The notes under the pieces were generated by a model, which was not told the DNA's origin, made no database searches, and saw nothing but the letters and a program-made list of their open reading frames with translations. From Vibrio zhanjiangensis (GTDB lineage Bacteria; Pseudomonadota; Gammaproteobacteria; Enterobacterales; Vibrionaceae): a stretch of DNA of 64,000 nt. The position numbers were made by a program, and so were the translations under genes. Each line of letters begins with the position of its first letter. Within the stretch, counting starts at the first letter, position 1. The stretch is taken from the NCBI RefSeq assembly GCF_030161235.1, contig NZ_BSPW01000084.1, positions 60,412 through 124,411 on the forward strand. The letters run 5' to 3'. Below are positions 25,872-35,124 of the stretch, piece by piece.

Positions 25872-26958
25872 GTTTACCTCCTTGCATACGCATTGCTTTG
25901 GTGATGAGTTCATCTCGTTGTTTGTTTAACTCTGAAACAGGGGACTCATAGAGATAGTCAAACGCGGCTTCAGGCGCTTGAGGAGGTAAGTTAAGATAAC
26001 GTTCCACAGCTTTGTCCACTTCCAATCTCGCATAATCCAGCAATGCTTGCTCATCTTCTTCAGACCAATGTCCTTGCTCGGTTAAGTAGGTTTTCAGTCT
26101 TTTAATCGGTTCGTATTGCCATGCTTGGTTTAGTTCGTCTTTACTTCGATAGCGGGTGGCATCATCTGCTGTGGTGTGATCACTAAGTCGGTAACTGACG
26201 GCTTCAATCAGTGTTGCTCCTTTGCCTTTTCTCGCACGATGCAATGCGGTTTGTACCGCATCGTACATCGCGACAACGTCATTTCCATCCACTGTGATAC
26301 CCGGAATTCCAGCTCCTTTGGCTTTTTCAGATAAAAAGTCAGCTGCGCATTGAAGAGACCTTGGCACAGAGATAGCCCATTGGTTGTTATTGACGACAAA
26401 GACCAGAGGAATGTTCCAAGTCCCGGCACAGTTTATAGACTCAAGAAAATCCCCTTTTGATGTTGCGCCATCACCACAGGTGACCAGAGCTGCATTATGG
26501 TCTCCTGCAATTTTAAGAGCAGAAGCAACCCCAACTGCATGGGTACATTGGGTCGCGATAGGGACGCAGTAGGGTAGATCGCGGCATGTTAGCTCGCTGT
26601 CTTCAAAATCAAAATCACTACCTCGTTCATCACCTCCCCAATACTGAAGATTTTTCTCCATGCCAATCCCTCGGACCCACATGGCGGGCATGTCACGATA
26701 ATAGGGGACGAACACATCCTGTGGTTTTAGCGCGTGACCTATGGCAATGCCAAAGGCTTCAGCGCCTAGGTGTGATGGGTAAGTGCCTAGCTTTCCGGTT
26801 CGTTGCAGTGCGACCGCTTTGTTGTCGTAGGTGCGTGCGACAACCATGTCGCGATAGAACTTTTTCAGTGTTGTAACATCTGCCCACTCTGGAAGTGGTT
26901 TGACGATTTGTCCATGTTGATCGATAAATCGATTCATGGGTAATGCCTGAACGTTCAT
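25864..26958 (-). CDS. bkdA1: Branched-chain 2-oxoacid dehydrogenase E1 alpha subunit
   Basis: A 364-aa thiamine-diphosphate-dependent decarboxylase subunit. The TPP motif is GDGATSKGDFLESINCAG followed about 15 residues later by NNNQWAIS. The phosphorylation-loop-like YRLSDHTTADDATRYR is conserved. It decarboxylates the 2-oxoacids from valine, leucine and isoleucine. I chose the ATG at 26958 (MNVQALPMNRF), preceded by AAGGAGCTTGAG; the frame stays open to 27006 but without a ribosome site. First gene of the three-gene operon. I find no LiuR palindrome upstream. Confidence 0.92.
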   Translation of the reverse strand: MNVQALPMNRFIDQHGQIVKPLPEWADVTTLKKFYRDMVVARTYDNKAVALQRTGKLGTYPSHLGAEAFGIAIGHALKPQDVFVPYYRDMPAMWVRGIGMEKNLQYWGGDERGSDFDFEDSELTCRDLPYCVPIATQCTHAVGVASALKIAGDHNAALVTCGDGATSKGDFLESINCAGTWNIPLVFVVNNNQWAISVPRSLQCAADFLSEKAKGAGIPGITVDGNDVVAMYDAVQTALHRARKGKGATLIEAVSYRLSDHTTADDATRYRSKDELNQAWQYEPIKRLKTYLTEQGHWSEEDEQALLDYARLEVDKAVERYLNLPPQAPEAAFDYLYESPVSELNKQRDELITKAMRMQGGKHV

Positions 26959-27571
26959 CTCAAGCTCCTTGTTGTGCTGCATTCTCTGGCAGCAATTGAT
27001 TAACATCCTCCGGGCGCGATCATTTTTAATATTCTGAGTTTACGCTCTAATCGAAACACTGTGCTGGATAATTAGATAAAATTGTTTTTAAGTACTGATT
27101 TATTGAGCTTATCCAGTCTTGAATATTGATCTCGCCAGTTGTGGTAAGTGTAACCAAATTGTTAAATATTGCCTCTCGTGGGACTGGAGCTGAGAGTAAA
27201 CTAATCCTTACAAAGTTTGAAAAACAGAGGAAAGTACTGGTTTTTTTATTGCCTAAACCTAATATTCAAAAATATTCACTAATGATTTGGCAAAATTAAT
27301 TAGAATATTATCTGGGTTTTTTTGTGAAAATCGCAAAAAAAAGTTATTTATGGTTGAAAAGTTAGAGTCATTACTCGTAACCATGCCTTTTTTCAGCATG
27401 AGTATGAGATACGATATAATTTAATAACCACTCATTTTGCATGGAATTGTGCTCGCAGGTTCGAAAACTCCCCCTTTTTAATTTATAATGATGTCAATAT
27501 TGATTTTTCGTCAGATGGTCTGGGCCCATACAAAAAAACAGCGGACATGGATTACCGCATAAGGGCTGAGT
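26959..27571. other. 613-bp intergenic region between the bkd operon and the chemoreceptor gene
   Basis: An AT-rich divergent promoter region. It should hold the bkd promoter (minus strand) and the chemoreceptor promoter (plus strand). I looked for the LiuR palindrome and did not find it. A weak inverted repeat (CATGC/GCATG with an outer ACTC/GAGT) lies near 27375-27405. No open frame or RNA gene can be supported. Confidence 0.5.
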
Positions 27572-29884
27572 ATGAGAATCGCCACAAAAATTGTTCTTGC
27601 TTCGACGTTACTGTGTAGTGTGGTTGTTGTAGCGACGGGTTCGTTCGTAGGATGGAGAGCGGCACTGCTGTCAGAGCAAGCGTTATACCAGAGGGCTATG
27701 AGCCAACTTACGTCCATCAGAGAAAATAAAAAAAGTGAAATAGAGGACTATTTTCAGCAGATTAGAGGACAAATCGTTACGGTTGCTAATTCAATTGGTG
27801 TTAAAGATGCTATGCTCGCTTTCGCTGATGCCTTTGAAAACTATCCGATTGAGCGAGTCAGCGATGCGGATTTAGGTAAATTGTCTGATTATTATTCCTC
27901 TGGTTTCGGCGCAACGTATTTAAACTCCAATGGTGGTCAATCTGCAAATGAGCAACAGGTTTTGGCCAAACTGCCAGCGAGAGCAAAAGCACTTCAGGCG
28001 CGCTATATTGGGGTCAATCCGAATCCGCTTGGTGAGAAGCACCAGTTAATGGCTGATTCTTTAGGTACCCAATATGATGAGGTCCATCAAAAATATCATC
28101 CAAGTATCAAAGGATTTCTCGAAGAATTTGGCTACTATGACATTTTTCTTGTTGATACCAATGGTAATATCGTTTACTCGGTGTTTAAGGAGTTGGATTA
28201 CGCCACTAACCTAAACTCCGGGCCTTATGCCTCGACTGGCATTGCCAAGGCATATAAACAGGCTTTGAAGATTGGCCCTTCACAATACTACTTAGAAGAC
28301 TTTTCTCCTTATTTTCCATCTTATGAAGCAGCCGCATCATTTATCGCCACTCCTGTTGTAATAGAAGGAAAAACGCAAGGTGTTTTAATGTTCCAAATGC
28401 CTGTTGATAGAATCAACAAAATCATGACCTTCGGAGAAAATTGGCAATATGCTGGTTTAGGTAAAACCGGTGAGACGTATTTAGTAGGGCCAGATGAATT
28501 ATTAAGAAGTGAATCTCGTTTTTTAATTGAGGCGCCCGAACAGTATTTCTCTGAACTAAAAGCGCTTGGTGTACCAGCGGAAACTCTAGAGCAGATAAAA
28601 GGAAAATCTTCCGCCATTGGCCGCTACAAAATTGGTAGCGATAGTGTTAAAGCTGCGCTCAGCGGAGAGAGTGGTACCGATGTCGCTATGGGTGAGATTG
28701 GAGTTGAGGTGTTATCAGTCTATTCGCCTCTTGATGCCGCAGGTCTGAAGTGGGCGATTGTCACTGAGATTGAAAAAGCTGAGGCACTATCCGATCTGCA
28801 AGTCTTGGTAAATGCAGGCATCATTACCGTCGTTATTAGCATAGTCATAGGGGTTACTGCGGCGATATCCGTCTCTTATTTTCTTGGAAGAAGTATTGCT
28901 CGGCCAATCAGCAAAGCGAGCAACAAAATCCAAAATATCAGTAGAGACAATGATCTTACCGAGCGTCTCGATGAAAATGGTAAAGATGAGATGACGGACT
29001 TGGCGATATCGCTTAATTCCTTATTTGCACATCTTCAAGATATCATATGTAAATTTGCCCAAGCCACTGATAATCTGAATAACAATATTCACACTATGAG
29101 TGGCAGTATGAACAGTACTCGTTCGGCGGTAAATGCTCAAAATGAGCGCGCTGAATCTGTCGCAGCGGCTATCAACCAAATGGCTCACTCAATTTCGGAA
29201 GTCGCTGAATTTGCTAGCCGGGCGGCGGAGTTTGTCAAAAATGCCAACGCCACAGGGAGCCAAGGTGTAGGTGTTGGTAGAAACTTGGGAGTGGAAATAT
29301 CCCAGCTTAATGAAGAGATGCGAACGGCTGTTGATGCCATTAGTCGCCTTGATAACGAAAGTAACTCAATAGCTGAAGTGCTGGATGTTATTCAGGGGAT
29401 AGCTGAGCAAACAAATTTATTGGCGCTTAATGCCGCTATAGAAGCTGCTCGTGCTGGTGAACAAGGTAGAGGCTTTGCTGTGGTGGCTGACGAAGTTCGT
29501 AATCTAGCAGGGCGGACCCAGTCCTCGACAGAGGAAATTCGAGAGAAAATAGACTCGCTACAGAAAGAAACCAACGACGTATCTGCAAGTATCACCAATG
29601 CCAACGAAACCGTATCAAAAGGGGTTGAAACGTGTGACACCAACGCAAAGATGTTGGAACAGATTGTCGCTATGTTGAATGATCTTAATGAAATGAACTT
29701 GCAAATTGCGGCTGCTACAGACGAGCAGCAATCAGTAACAAGCAAAATTACAGACAGTATTACGTCTATTGCCGATTCCTCTTCAGAGGTATCGAATCAG
29801 GTTGGTGATGTGGATGACATTCTTAAAGGCTTATCATCTCAAGCTGAGCAATTAAATTCAGAAGTATCACAATTCAAGTATTAG
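27572..29884 (+). CDS. Methyl-accepting chemotaxis protein with long periplasmic sensor
   Basis: A 770-aa chemoreceptor. A signal-anchor segment lies at about residues 7-30 (IVLASTLLCSVVVVATGS). A periplasmic sensor of about 380 residues includes a Cache-like stretch YYDIFLVDTNGNIVYSVFKELD. A second membrane segment lies at about 412-438 (AGIITVVISIVIGVTAAIS). HAMP follows (RPISKASNKIQNISRDNDLTERL), then a signalling domain whose hairpin tip QGIAEQTNLLALNAAIEAAR and following AGEQGRGFAVVADEVRNLA are canonical. It would signal to CheA/CheW about an external ligand that I cannot name. Monocistronic, followed by a weak hairpin before the tRNA genes. Confidence 0.95.
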   Translation: MRIATKIVLASTLLCSVVVVATGSFVGWRAALLSEQALYQRAMSQLTSIRENKKSEIEDYFQQIRGQIVTVANSIGVKDAMLAFADAFENYPIERVSDADLGKLSDYYSSGFGATYLNSNGGQSANEQQVLAKLPARAKALQARYIGVNPNPLGEKHQLMADSLGTQYDEVHQKYHPSIKGFLEEFGYYDIFLVDTNGNIVYSVFKELDYATNLNSGPYASTGIAKAYKQALKIGPSQYYLEDFSPYFPSYEAAASFIATPVVIEGKTQGVLMFQMPVDRINKIMTFGENWQYAGLGKTGETYLVGPDELLRSESRFLIEAPEQYFSELKALGVPAETLEQIKGKSSAIGRYKIGSDSVKAALSGESGTDVAMGEIGVEVLSVYSPLDAAGLKWAIVTEIEKAEALSDLQVLVNAGIITVVISIVIGVTAAISVSYFLGRSIARPISKASNKIQNISRDNDLTERLDENGKDEMTDLAISLNSLFAHLQDIICKFAQATDNLNNNIHTMSGSMNSTRSAVNAQNERAESVAAAINQMAHSISEVAEFASRAAEFVKNANATGSQGVGVGRNLGVEISQLNEEMRTAVDAISRLDNESNSIAEVLDVIQGIAEQTNLLALNAAIEAARAGEQGRGFAVVADEVRNLAGRTQSSTEEIREKIDSLQKETNDVSASITNANETVSKGVETCDTNAKMLEQIVAMLNDLNEMNLQIAAATDEQQSVTSKITDSITSIADSSSEVSNQVGDVDDILKGLSSQAEQLNSEVSQFKY

Positions 29885-29988
29885 CGAGGAGCAATTCGGT
29901 CAAAAGAGGAAAGTTTGTTCGAATTGATTGCCTAACGTTCCGCTAAGATTGGTTTTTAACCATCTGAATGGAAAAGACAAAAATTTTG

Positions 29989-30016
29989 TTGACCTAAAAT
30001 CAGAATCGGTTAAAGT
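29989..30016 (+). promoter_or_regulatory. Sigma70-type promoter for the tRNA genes
   Basis: TTGACC at 29989-29994 and TAAAGT at 30011-30016 are separated by 16 bp. They are followed by a GC-rich discriminator (ACGCCTCG), as expected of stringently controlled stable-RNA promoters. The mature tRNA-Leu starts about 60 bp downstream. Confidence 0.65.
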
Positions 30017-30075
30017 ACGCCTCGTTCCAGCGGGTAAGCCCGCTGAGATGGTGTTACCATCGCATTTTCTGCGTT

Positions 30076-30162
30076 GCCCTGGTGGTGGAATTGGTAGACA
30101 CAAGGGATTTAAAATCCCTCGGCGTTCGCGCTGTGCCGGTTCAAGTCCGGCCCGGGGCACCA
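30076..30162 (+). tRNA. tRNA-Leu (anticodon TAA)
   Basis: An 87-nt class II tRNA. The acceptor stem GCCCTGG pairs with CCGGGGC (one G-T pair), followed by the encoded discriminator A and CCA. The anticodon stem-loop GGGATTTAAAATCCC gives TAA. The long variable arm and the GGTTCAAGTCC T-arm are present. Confidence 0.97.
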
Positions 30163-30197
30163 TCTAATTTCCTCTTTCGGAAAGAAACATCAGATAA

Positions 30198-30271
30198 GGC
30201 GCGTTGGCAGAGTGGCTATGCAGCGGATTGCAAATCCGTGGACCTCGGTTCGACTCCGGGACGCGCCTCCA
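30198..30271 (+). tRNA. tRNA-Cys (anticodon GCA)
   Basis: A 74-nt tRNA. The acceptor stem GGCGCGT pairs with ACGCGCC, with discriminator T and encoded CCA. The anticodon stem-loop GCGGATTGCAAATCCGT gives GCA. It is 35 bp after tRNA-Leu and presumably co-transcribed. Confidence 0.97.
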
Positions 30272-30365
30272 TCCTATAAACTTCCCTTTTTTAGTAGATA
30301 AAACAAGATAGCGATAACGGCCATGACTTTCGTCACAGCTCTCGTTTTACTCTATTCAAAACAAT

Positions 30366-30398
30366 AAAGCCGAAAAGTAGACACTTTCCGGGCTTTTT
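30366..30398 (+). terminator. Rho-independent terminator after the tRNA genes
   Basis: AAAGCC pairs with GGGCTTT, and an inner GAAAAGT pairs with ACTTTCC around a 4-nt loop. TTTTTA follows. Because the flanking bases are also A-rich upstream, it may serve the convergent MFS gene too. Confidence 0.75.
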
Positions 30399-30453
30399 AT
30401 ATTGATTCTGCGACGGTTTGTATTGATCTGAGAATGCCGTATTGGACTTCTTA

Positions 30454-31614
30454 CTATTCGCCAGCCACCAACTGACTTTTGATTTTGGCGCCAGCGGCGA
30501 GCATATATAAACAGGTCGCAAGTAAAATAGAGAATAGGTATCCCATCAAGTTGTGTTCTGCAGACATGTAGAGATCGGCGAGAACCGGCCCAAATACAGA
30601 TCCGATACTATAGCTGAAAAGCATCACTTGGGTGGCTGACACTATGTATTGAGGCTCTAAGTTATTGCATCCAAGATTGATGGCTATTGGATACAAAGCA
30701 AATGCAGCCATACCGAGCAAGAACATACCAAGTGCTAATAATCGGATACTGTCATCGAGCATCATTAAACTGACCGCTAACGTTCCTAATAGGCAAAAAA
30801 AAGCCATTAGCAGTGTGCGACCTAAATAGTTAGACATCCAAGGGACTAACGGTTGAACCAGCATGCCGCCTAATATAATAAGGGCCATAAGGCCACCAAT
30901 ATCAGCGTTTGTAATACCTTGATTCACTAGCTCTAAAGGCATCATTCCGTAAATAGCACCTAACACTAGACCGGAAACAACACAGCCTATAATCGCAGCG
31001 TGATTCAGTTTAAAAATCTGCCTCATTGTTAAATGAGTAATCAATTCGGATTTTGGTTGATCGCATTTTCCAAACAGGACAAGAGCAATAGCTAGACCAG
31101 TCAACACGCTCATCACTACGAAAGGTAAATACCCTTCAACACCGACATAACCAATGCCTAACTGGCCTATTGCGGTGCCGCCGTATAGAGAAGCCATATA
31201 CAAACCGAGGCGTTTAGCACGCGAAGCTTCATCTCCGTGCAGAAGCCATGATTCAACAACAACAAATATTCCAGCGACAGCGAGACCTGCGACTAAACGA
31301 GCCATCAACCATACCCAAGATTGAACAAACACAGGAAGTATTATTGTGGTACCAACGAACAAAGCAAGGCATAGAGCAAACGTGCGCTTGTGACCATACC
31401 GGCTTACGACGGGTTCAATAGCGATGGCGCCGACTAAAAGACCAACATAAAACGCACTGGCTAGCCAGCTTGCTAATGAGTTGTCCAGTCCATAGTGAGG
31501 TAGCATTAACGGAATGAGACTCATCAAATAGCCCGATGCGACCGCGTAGAGAGCTAACGCAATGACAGGGATGGAAACACGAGCTTTTGTCGTAGGAGCA
31601 AGAATATTGTCCAA
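30454..31614 (-). CDS. MFS transporter, YcaD-like
   Basis: A 386-aa major facilitator protein with twelve predicted membrane segments. The conserved loop 2-3 motif appears as VVSRYGHKRTFALCLAL. The segment ARLVAGLAVAGIFVVVESWLLH resembles the YcaD/DHA1-like group of putative drug or small-molecule exporters. I prefer a TTG start at 31614, because TGAGG lies 8 bp upstream and the membrane protein begins soon after (LDNILAPTTKARVSIPVI). The frame is open to 31719, but the extra 35 residues are polar and unlike the family. The substrate is unknown. Confidence 0.85.
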   Translation of the reverse strand: MDNILAPTTKARVSIPVIALALYAVASGYLMSLIPLMLPHYGLDNSLASWLASAFYVGLLVGAIAIEPVVSRYGHKRTFALCLALFVGTTIILPVFVQSWVWLMARLVAGLAVAGIFVVVESWLLHGDEASRAKRLGLYMASLYGGTAIGQLGIGYVGVEGYLPFVVMSVLTGLAIALVLFGKCDQPKSELITHLTMRQIFKLNHAAIIGCVVSGLVLGAIYGMMPLELVNQGITNADIGGLMALIILGGMLVQPLVPWMSNYLGRTLLMAFFCLLGTLAVSLMMLDDSIRLLALGMFLLGMAAFALYPIAINLGCNNLEPQYIVSATQVMLFSYSIGSVFGPVLADLYMSAEHNLMGYLFSILLATCLYMLAAGAKIKSQLVAGE

Positions 31615-31862
31615 TGCCGTAACCTCAAAACACGAACGATAGAAAAGTAACCAATTTTCGCGCGAATGTGAGGCTATTTTGACTGGCGGTAAAGCGAATA
31701 ATTTTGGTCGTTTCGACAAAAAATATTTTAATAGCTAATATTTTACAAAAAGTGAATAAAAGGACATATTAAGTGAATCAATATAAGCCTTTTAACTAAA
31801 GAAGAATCACTGTTCTATTTTACTTGGCGAGTTGATAAATAATTGTTTTAAATAATTTATTA

Positions 31863-32012
31863 TTATTCTTCCATCAATTGGTCTAGATTTTTACCATTTT
31901 TAAACCGCATGATGGTTGGAATGCCCCTAATTCGATACTTTCTCGCGAGATATAGCCGCCCTCTTGTATCAATCTTTACAAATCGTACGTTTTTCACCCA
32001 CTTATTTTGAGC
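31863..32012 (-). pseudogene. Remnant of a thioredoxin gene (C-terminal fragment)
   Basis: On the minus strand this stretch encodes KNVRFVKIDTRGRLYLARKY followed by RIRGIPTIMRFKNGKNLDQL and a stop. It lines up with the C-terminal half of the intact trxC at 45635-46069 (NVRFVKIETESQTNLAARYQ, then IRSIPTIMLFKNGKRVDSLN), at roughly three quarters nucleotide identity over the best part. The CxxC active site and zinc ribbon are missing on one side, and the last 15 or so residues on the other. There is no start codon. It marks the left edge of the accessory block, whose right edge is next to the intact trxC. Confidence 0.75.
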
Positions 32013-32018
32013 TCAACC

Positions 32019-32171
32019 ATGTCAGATGATGTGACTCGTGTCCAAAACGTCAAAATCCTTAATAAATCCGGCACATTACCTATTGATTTGGTAAGAATGA
32101 CAGCCGCCTTTCCTGTAAAATACCCCAGAGAGTTTGTCTTTTTTCAAGCACTTCGGTGTATCGGTATCTAA
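32019..32171 (+). CDS. Short open frame of 50 codons, possibly a gene remnant
   Basis: An ATG-initiated frame, MSDDVTRVQNVKILNKSGTL and onward to a TAA at 32169. It starts a few bases beyond the thioredoxin remnant and lies 100 bp before the 564-aa gene. It reads like a truncated N-terminus rather than a complete small protein: no hydrophobic segment, no good ribosome site, no family I recognise. It may be what is left of a gene that once preceded the effector-like cassette. Confidence 0.3.
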   Translation: MSDDVTRVQNVKILNKSGTLPIDLVRMTAAFPVKYPREFVFFQALRCIGI

Positions 32172-32270
32172 TGGATGGACAAACAATAGATAGGGCCAAG
32201 TCGCGCTGACTGAATCCCCATAAGCGAATATTGCCCGCTTAAGGTGATAACCAATGTTTTGGAGTAAGTA

Positions 32271-33965
32271 ATGAGATTAAGTTGTCGGTTTATTTTAGCG
32301 AATCAACTCAAGCCTGAGCACCTGTCCTATATTGTGTTACCAGAAAAAGTACCGTGGCAAATGCGGGGTTACAAAAACGCCAGTGAGGTTCACGCCTTGT
32401 TGCCGGCTTTTTTGCAGCGTCCTCTTGAACCCTATAAAAAGCGAGATGTAGCTTCATATCTTGAACGCTTAAAAGGAGAGCTTAAAAAAGGCCAGTCGGT
32501 GGCGCTCTCTATGTCCCCTCATTCTTCGCCTGTGTCGGCCACTCAATTAAGCAGCATGCCACTTTTGGCAAAAAAAGTTGCAGAGCTTCAAGAGGCGCCC
32601 GTCACTTACAGAAAAGCAAACTATGCGCCAATTACCGATAACACAACGCTCGCACGAACTATTACTTATGTCCCAACCGAGCCGACCCCAGAGCACAAAA
32701 TCGTGGTTGAATTCGCTGGACAATGGAACAACACACCGACTTATTTGTCCTTGGGTCAGACCAGTAAGCAACACAATGCTAAGGCCAGCCCAAAGCGCGA
32801 TAGAGAAACATCTCACCGAAGTCTAGCTACTTTTAAGGGGTTAGAGACTGAAAACAGAAGTTTGTATCTCAATATTCCCTGCTCAGGACTCGCACCTATC
32901 CAGCTAAAGTTGGCCGATGATATTGAGCCTGTAGAAAAAGACACCCAAATGGCCGAGTGGGATAATGTACTCATCCCTGTTTTGCCTGTTGTTAAGAACA
33001 GCAGTGGCATGGCGCTGCGTGACCAAGGCTATATTTATGTCGTTTGGAACAACAAGGTATGGCGAGAGTTAGCCATTCAGCCCAATGGCTATTTTCGTGA
33101 TATAAACCTTGACTACTATCAGCAGAAAGAACTCACTTTCCGCCACCTTAATATTGACCTAAGTACGGTACTTAACGATCATCATTACGGCTCGGAGCCA
33201 TTTGAGATCAAACAAAATGGCAAAGTGGTGTGTCGCAGTGAGTTGTCTGAAAATGAAACCGAGCGTGTGTTTGGTTTAGTCGAAAAAGAGGTTGAACTTG
33301 TCTTCCCCCATTTAGACCGAGAGCCGATAACCTTAAAAACCCTGTCAAGCCCACACAGAGTTGATCAAGGCAATCAACGAAAGCCCGATGGGGTGCCACT
33401 GCCCCATATTTGGGTTCCCTACAAACTCAAAGGTGAGGTGCAAGATTCGTTGTTTTTGCACTACAGCGAACAAGCGCTAAGTAATGACCAAGTCATGGCT
33501 CTTGAAGCGGACCCTGTCTCTTGCGCGATACCGCTCAGTGAGTTGAGTCACTACAGCGAGAGCCAAGCCTTTTCGGAATCAGGAGACAAGGTTCTATGTT
33601 TGTCGCATCCGGCGCAAGGCGCAAGTGGAGGCGCATTACTTAATGCGCAACATAAAACCAATATTGCAGGCGTTAATTTGCCTAATTCCGGTGGACTAGT
33701 GATTGAGTATCGTAAAGAGCTGGCCGTGGACGAACCCGATGATTTCTTTGAATTGAAAAACGCACAATTCGAGTGGTCTTCTCGCGCGTATTTCCGCTCT
33801 GCGGCAACCAATGAGCAAGGCAATTTGATGCTCAGGTTTGCCGCCCCGCCTCCTGAAGTCAAACAGGTGGATATTTTCCGTGCAGCCCACAGCGATCATG
33901 GTCGCGGCGCCCAGCACTACGTATTGGTCGAAGCCAATGTGCCGGTTTCTGAACTTATAGGATAA
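32271..33965 (+). CDS. Large hypothetical protein with a MIX/VasX-like motif, first gene of a putative T6SS-type cassette
   Basis: A 564-aa soluble protein with no signal peptide or membrane segment. Around residues 246-275 it has LRDQGYIYVVWNNKVWREL, which resembles the central hRxGhhY-type motif and following W-[RH]-E of MIX and VasX N-terminal regions found on type VI secretion effectors. The middle (about 120-180) is rich in Pro, Thr and charged residues. The resemblance is motif-level only. The start ATG has GGAGTAAGTA before it. It is followed after 5 bp by the first of two lipoprotein genes, and all four genes of the cassette are tightly packed on the plus strand. It could be an effector, an adaptor or a delivery domain for the 1567-aa protein. 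Function unknown. Confidence 0.6.
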   Translation: MRLSCRFILANQLKPEHLSYIVLPEKVPWQMRGYKNASEVHALLPAFLQRPLEPYKKRDVASYLERLKGELKKGQSVALSMSPHSSPVSATQLSSMPLLAKKVAELQEAPVTYRKANYAPITDNTTLARTITYVPTEPTPEHKIVVEFAGQWNNTPTYLSLGQTSKQHNAKASPKRDRETSHRSLATFKGLETENRSLYLNIPCSGLAPIQLKLADDIEPVEKDTQMAEWDNVLIPVLPVVKNSSGMALRDQGYIYVVWNNKVWRELAIQPNGYFRDINLDYYQQKELTFRHLNIDLSTVLNDHHYGSEPFEIKQNGKVVCRSELSENETERVFGLVEKEVELVFPHLDREPITLKTLSSPHRVDQGNQRKPDGVPLPHIWVPYKLKGEVQDSLFLHYSEQALSNDQVMALEADPVSCAIPLSELSHYSESQAFSESGDKVLCLSHPAQGASGGALLNAQHKTNIAGVNLPNSGGLVIEYRKELAVDEPDDFFELKNAQFEWSSRAYFRSAATNEQGNLMLRFAAPPPEVKQVDIFRAAHSDHGRGAQHYVLVEANVPVSELIG

Positions 33966-33970
33966 CAACA

Positions 33971-35080
33971 ATGAAAAAATGGTTTATTGGGTTGATCTTG
34001 GCTGCCCAGTTGGTTGGGTGCGGCGCAGAATCTGACCAAGAAAACACGCCGCCTCGTCAATATACCAAACAAGAATTGTACCCCGATCGCCATTATGTGA
34101 CGGAAAACAATTGGTATGAAATAGTAGACAGCGAAAAAATTCACTTTATCGATGGTAAGGATCGCAGCCAAATTCAACCCTTTCCCAAATATTATATTTA
34201 TCGCGCTAAAGAGTGGCCGAGAGAAGATCTCAATGATGCCAGCTCGTATGATTTGCCTCGGGTTCAATTTTACTGGGCCAATATGGGCGATAAGCACGAC
34301 CCTATGTACACCGCCTATGAAGGTCAAACCAAAATCTGGAGCATGAAAACCGATGGCACGGACTTGCGCTTAGTGTTGGATAATATGACTACAGGCGGCT
34401 ACGGGAAAATGGTGCGCTCGCCAGATAACCGTTATCTTGCGTATGGCAATGGGGACGAAAAACGGGTGTACGATTTAAAAACCGGTCAGACTTATTCATT
34501 GGCCGATAATTATGGTGTTCCGCGTTTTGTTTGGACCGAAGACAGTAAAACACTGTATTTCGCTGATACCAGAAGCCTTATTTATAAATGGGATATTGAA
34601 ACCAAACAGGTGGTGCCGTCTGAGCTTAAAATGACGGATACCAATGTTTTCTTTGGTGGTTATCGGTATGTCGTTGCAGCCACGGGGCTAATCAAGTTTG
34701 CGCCCTTTTCAAATGATGTGGTATCGAGAGCTTCTTGGCGTATGCCAAATGAACTAGATGTTGAGGATGCTATTTCTGTAGACCGTTCCATTAGCCCCAC
34801 CGGTAAATATGCTTGGGCGGCCAGTCGAAAATATCACTTTAAAGCTGATATGGAAAAAGAAACGGCGCAAAGAATGAAATCGAGCATGATGCCTTATATT
34901 TTAGGCCTCAATGGCCGCTTTGGTGGCAGCAAACATATGACCACCTTTACCGTAAGAGACTATCAAACAGACAAAGCATGGCGTTGGCGGCCATTGGGTA
35001 TGAACCGAACCATAGAGCATAATAGTTTGTATAACGCCTTTGCCAATAATGGTCTCTGGTTTAAGGAGGCCCAATCATGA
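33971..35080 (+). CDS. Putative lipoprotein with TolB-like propeller, copy 1 (candidate immunity protein)
   Basis: A 369-aa protein with a lipoprotein signal peptide: basic MKKW, hydrophobic FIGLILAAQL, lipobox LVGC with Cys17, and Gly at +2, which favours the outer membrane. The rest looks like a TolB/WD-type beta-propeller: repeated strand patterns such as KIWSMKTDGTDLRLVLDNM, MVRSPDNRYLAYGNG and RFVWTEDSKTLYFADTRSL. It is followed by a second, nearly identical gene. In a cassette with effector-like genes, a periplasm-facing lipoprotein is what one expects of an immunity protein, but this is inference. AAGGAGG near its 3' end is a ribosome site pointing at the small stub that follows. Confidence 0.65.
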   Translation: MKKWFIGLILAAQLVGCGAESDQENTPPRQYTKQELYPDRHYVTENNWYEIVDSEKIHFIDGKDRSQIQPFPKYYIYRAKEWPREDLNDASSYDLPRVQFYWANMGDKHDPMYTAYEGQTKIWSMKTDGTDLRLVLDNMTTGGYGKMVRSPDNRYLAYGNGDEKRVYDLKTGQTYSLADNYGVPRFVWTEDSKTLYFADTRSLIYKWDIETKQVVPSELKMTDTNVFFGGYRYVVAATGLIKFAPFSNDVVSRASWRMPNELDVEDAISVDRSISPTGKYAWAASRKYHFKADMEKETAQRMKSSMMPYILGLNGRFGGSKHMTTFTVRDYQTDKAWRWRPLGMNRTIEHNSLYNAFANNGLWFKEAQS

Positions 35081-35124
35081 TAAACACCGAAAAACTCCGC
35101 CCCATTCCCTACAGGATAACAACA
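35077..35124 (+). other. Vestigial start of a deleted effector-like gene between the two lipoprotein copies
   Basis: After copy 1, AAGGAGG and a 7-bp spacer lead to an ATG, exactly as copy 2 leads to the 1567-aa gene. The stub codes MINTEKLRPIPYRITT and then reads in frame into copy 2. Its KLRPIPY matches KIRPIPY at residues 46-52 of the 1567-aa protein (16 of 20 bases identical, 35093 region against 36360 region). It looks like the scar left when an effector gene between two immunity-type genes was lost. Confidence 0.5.
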
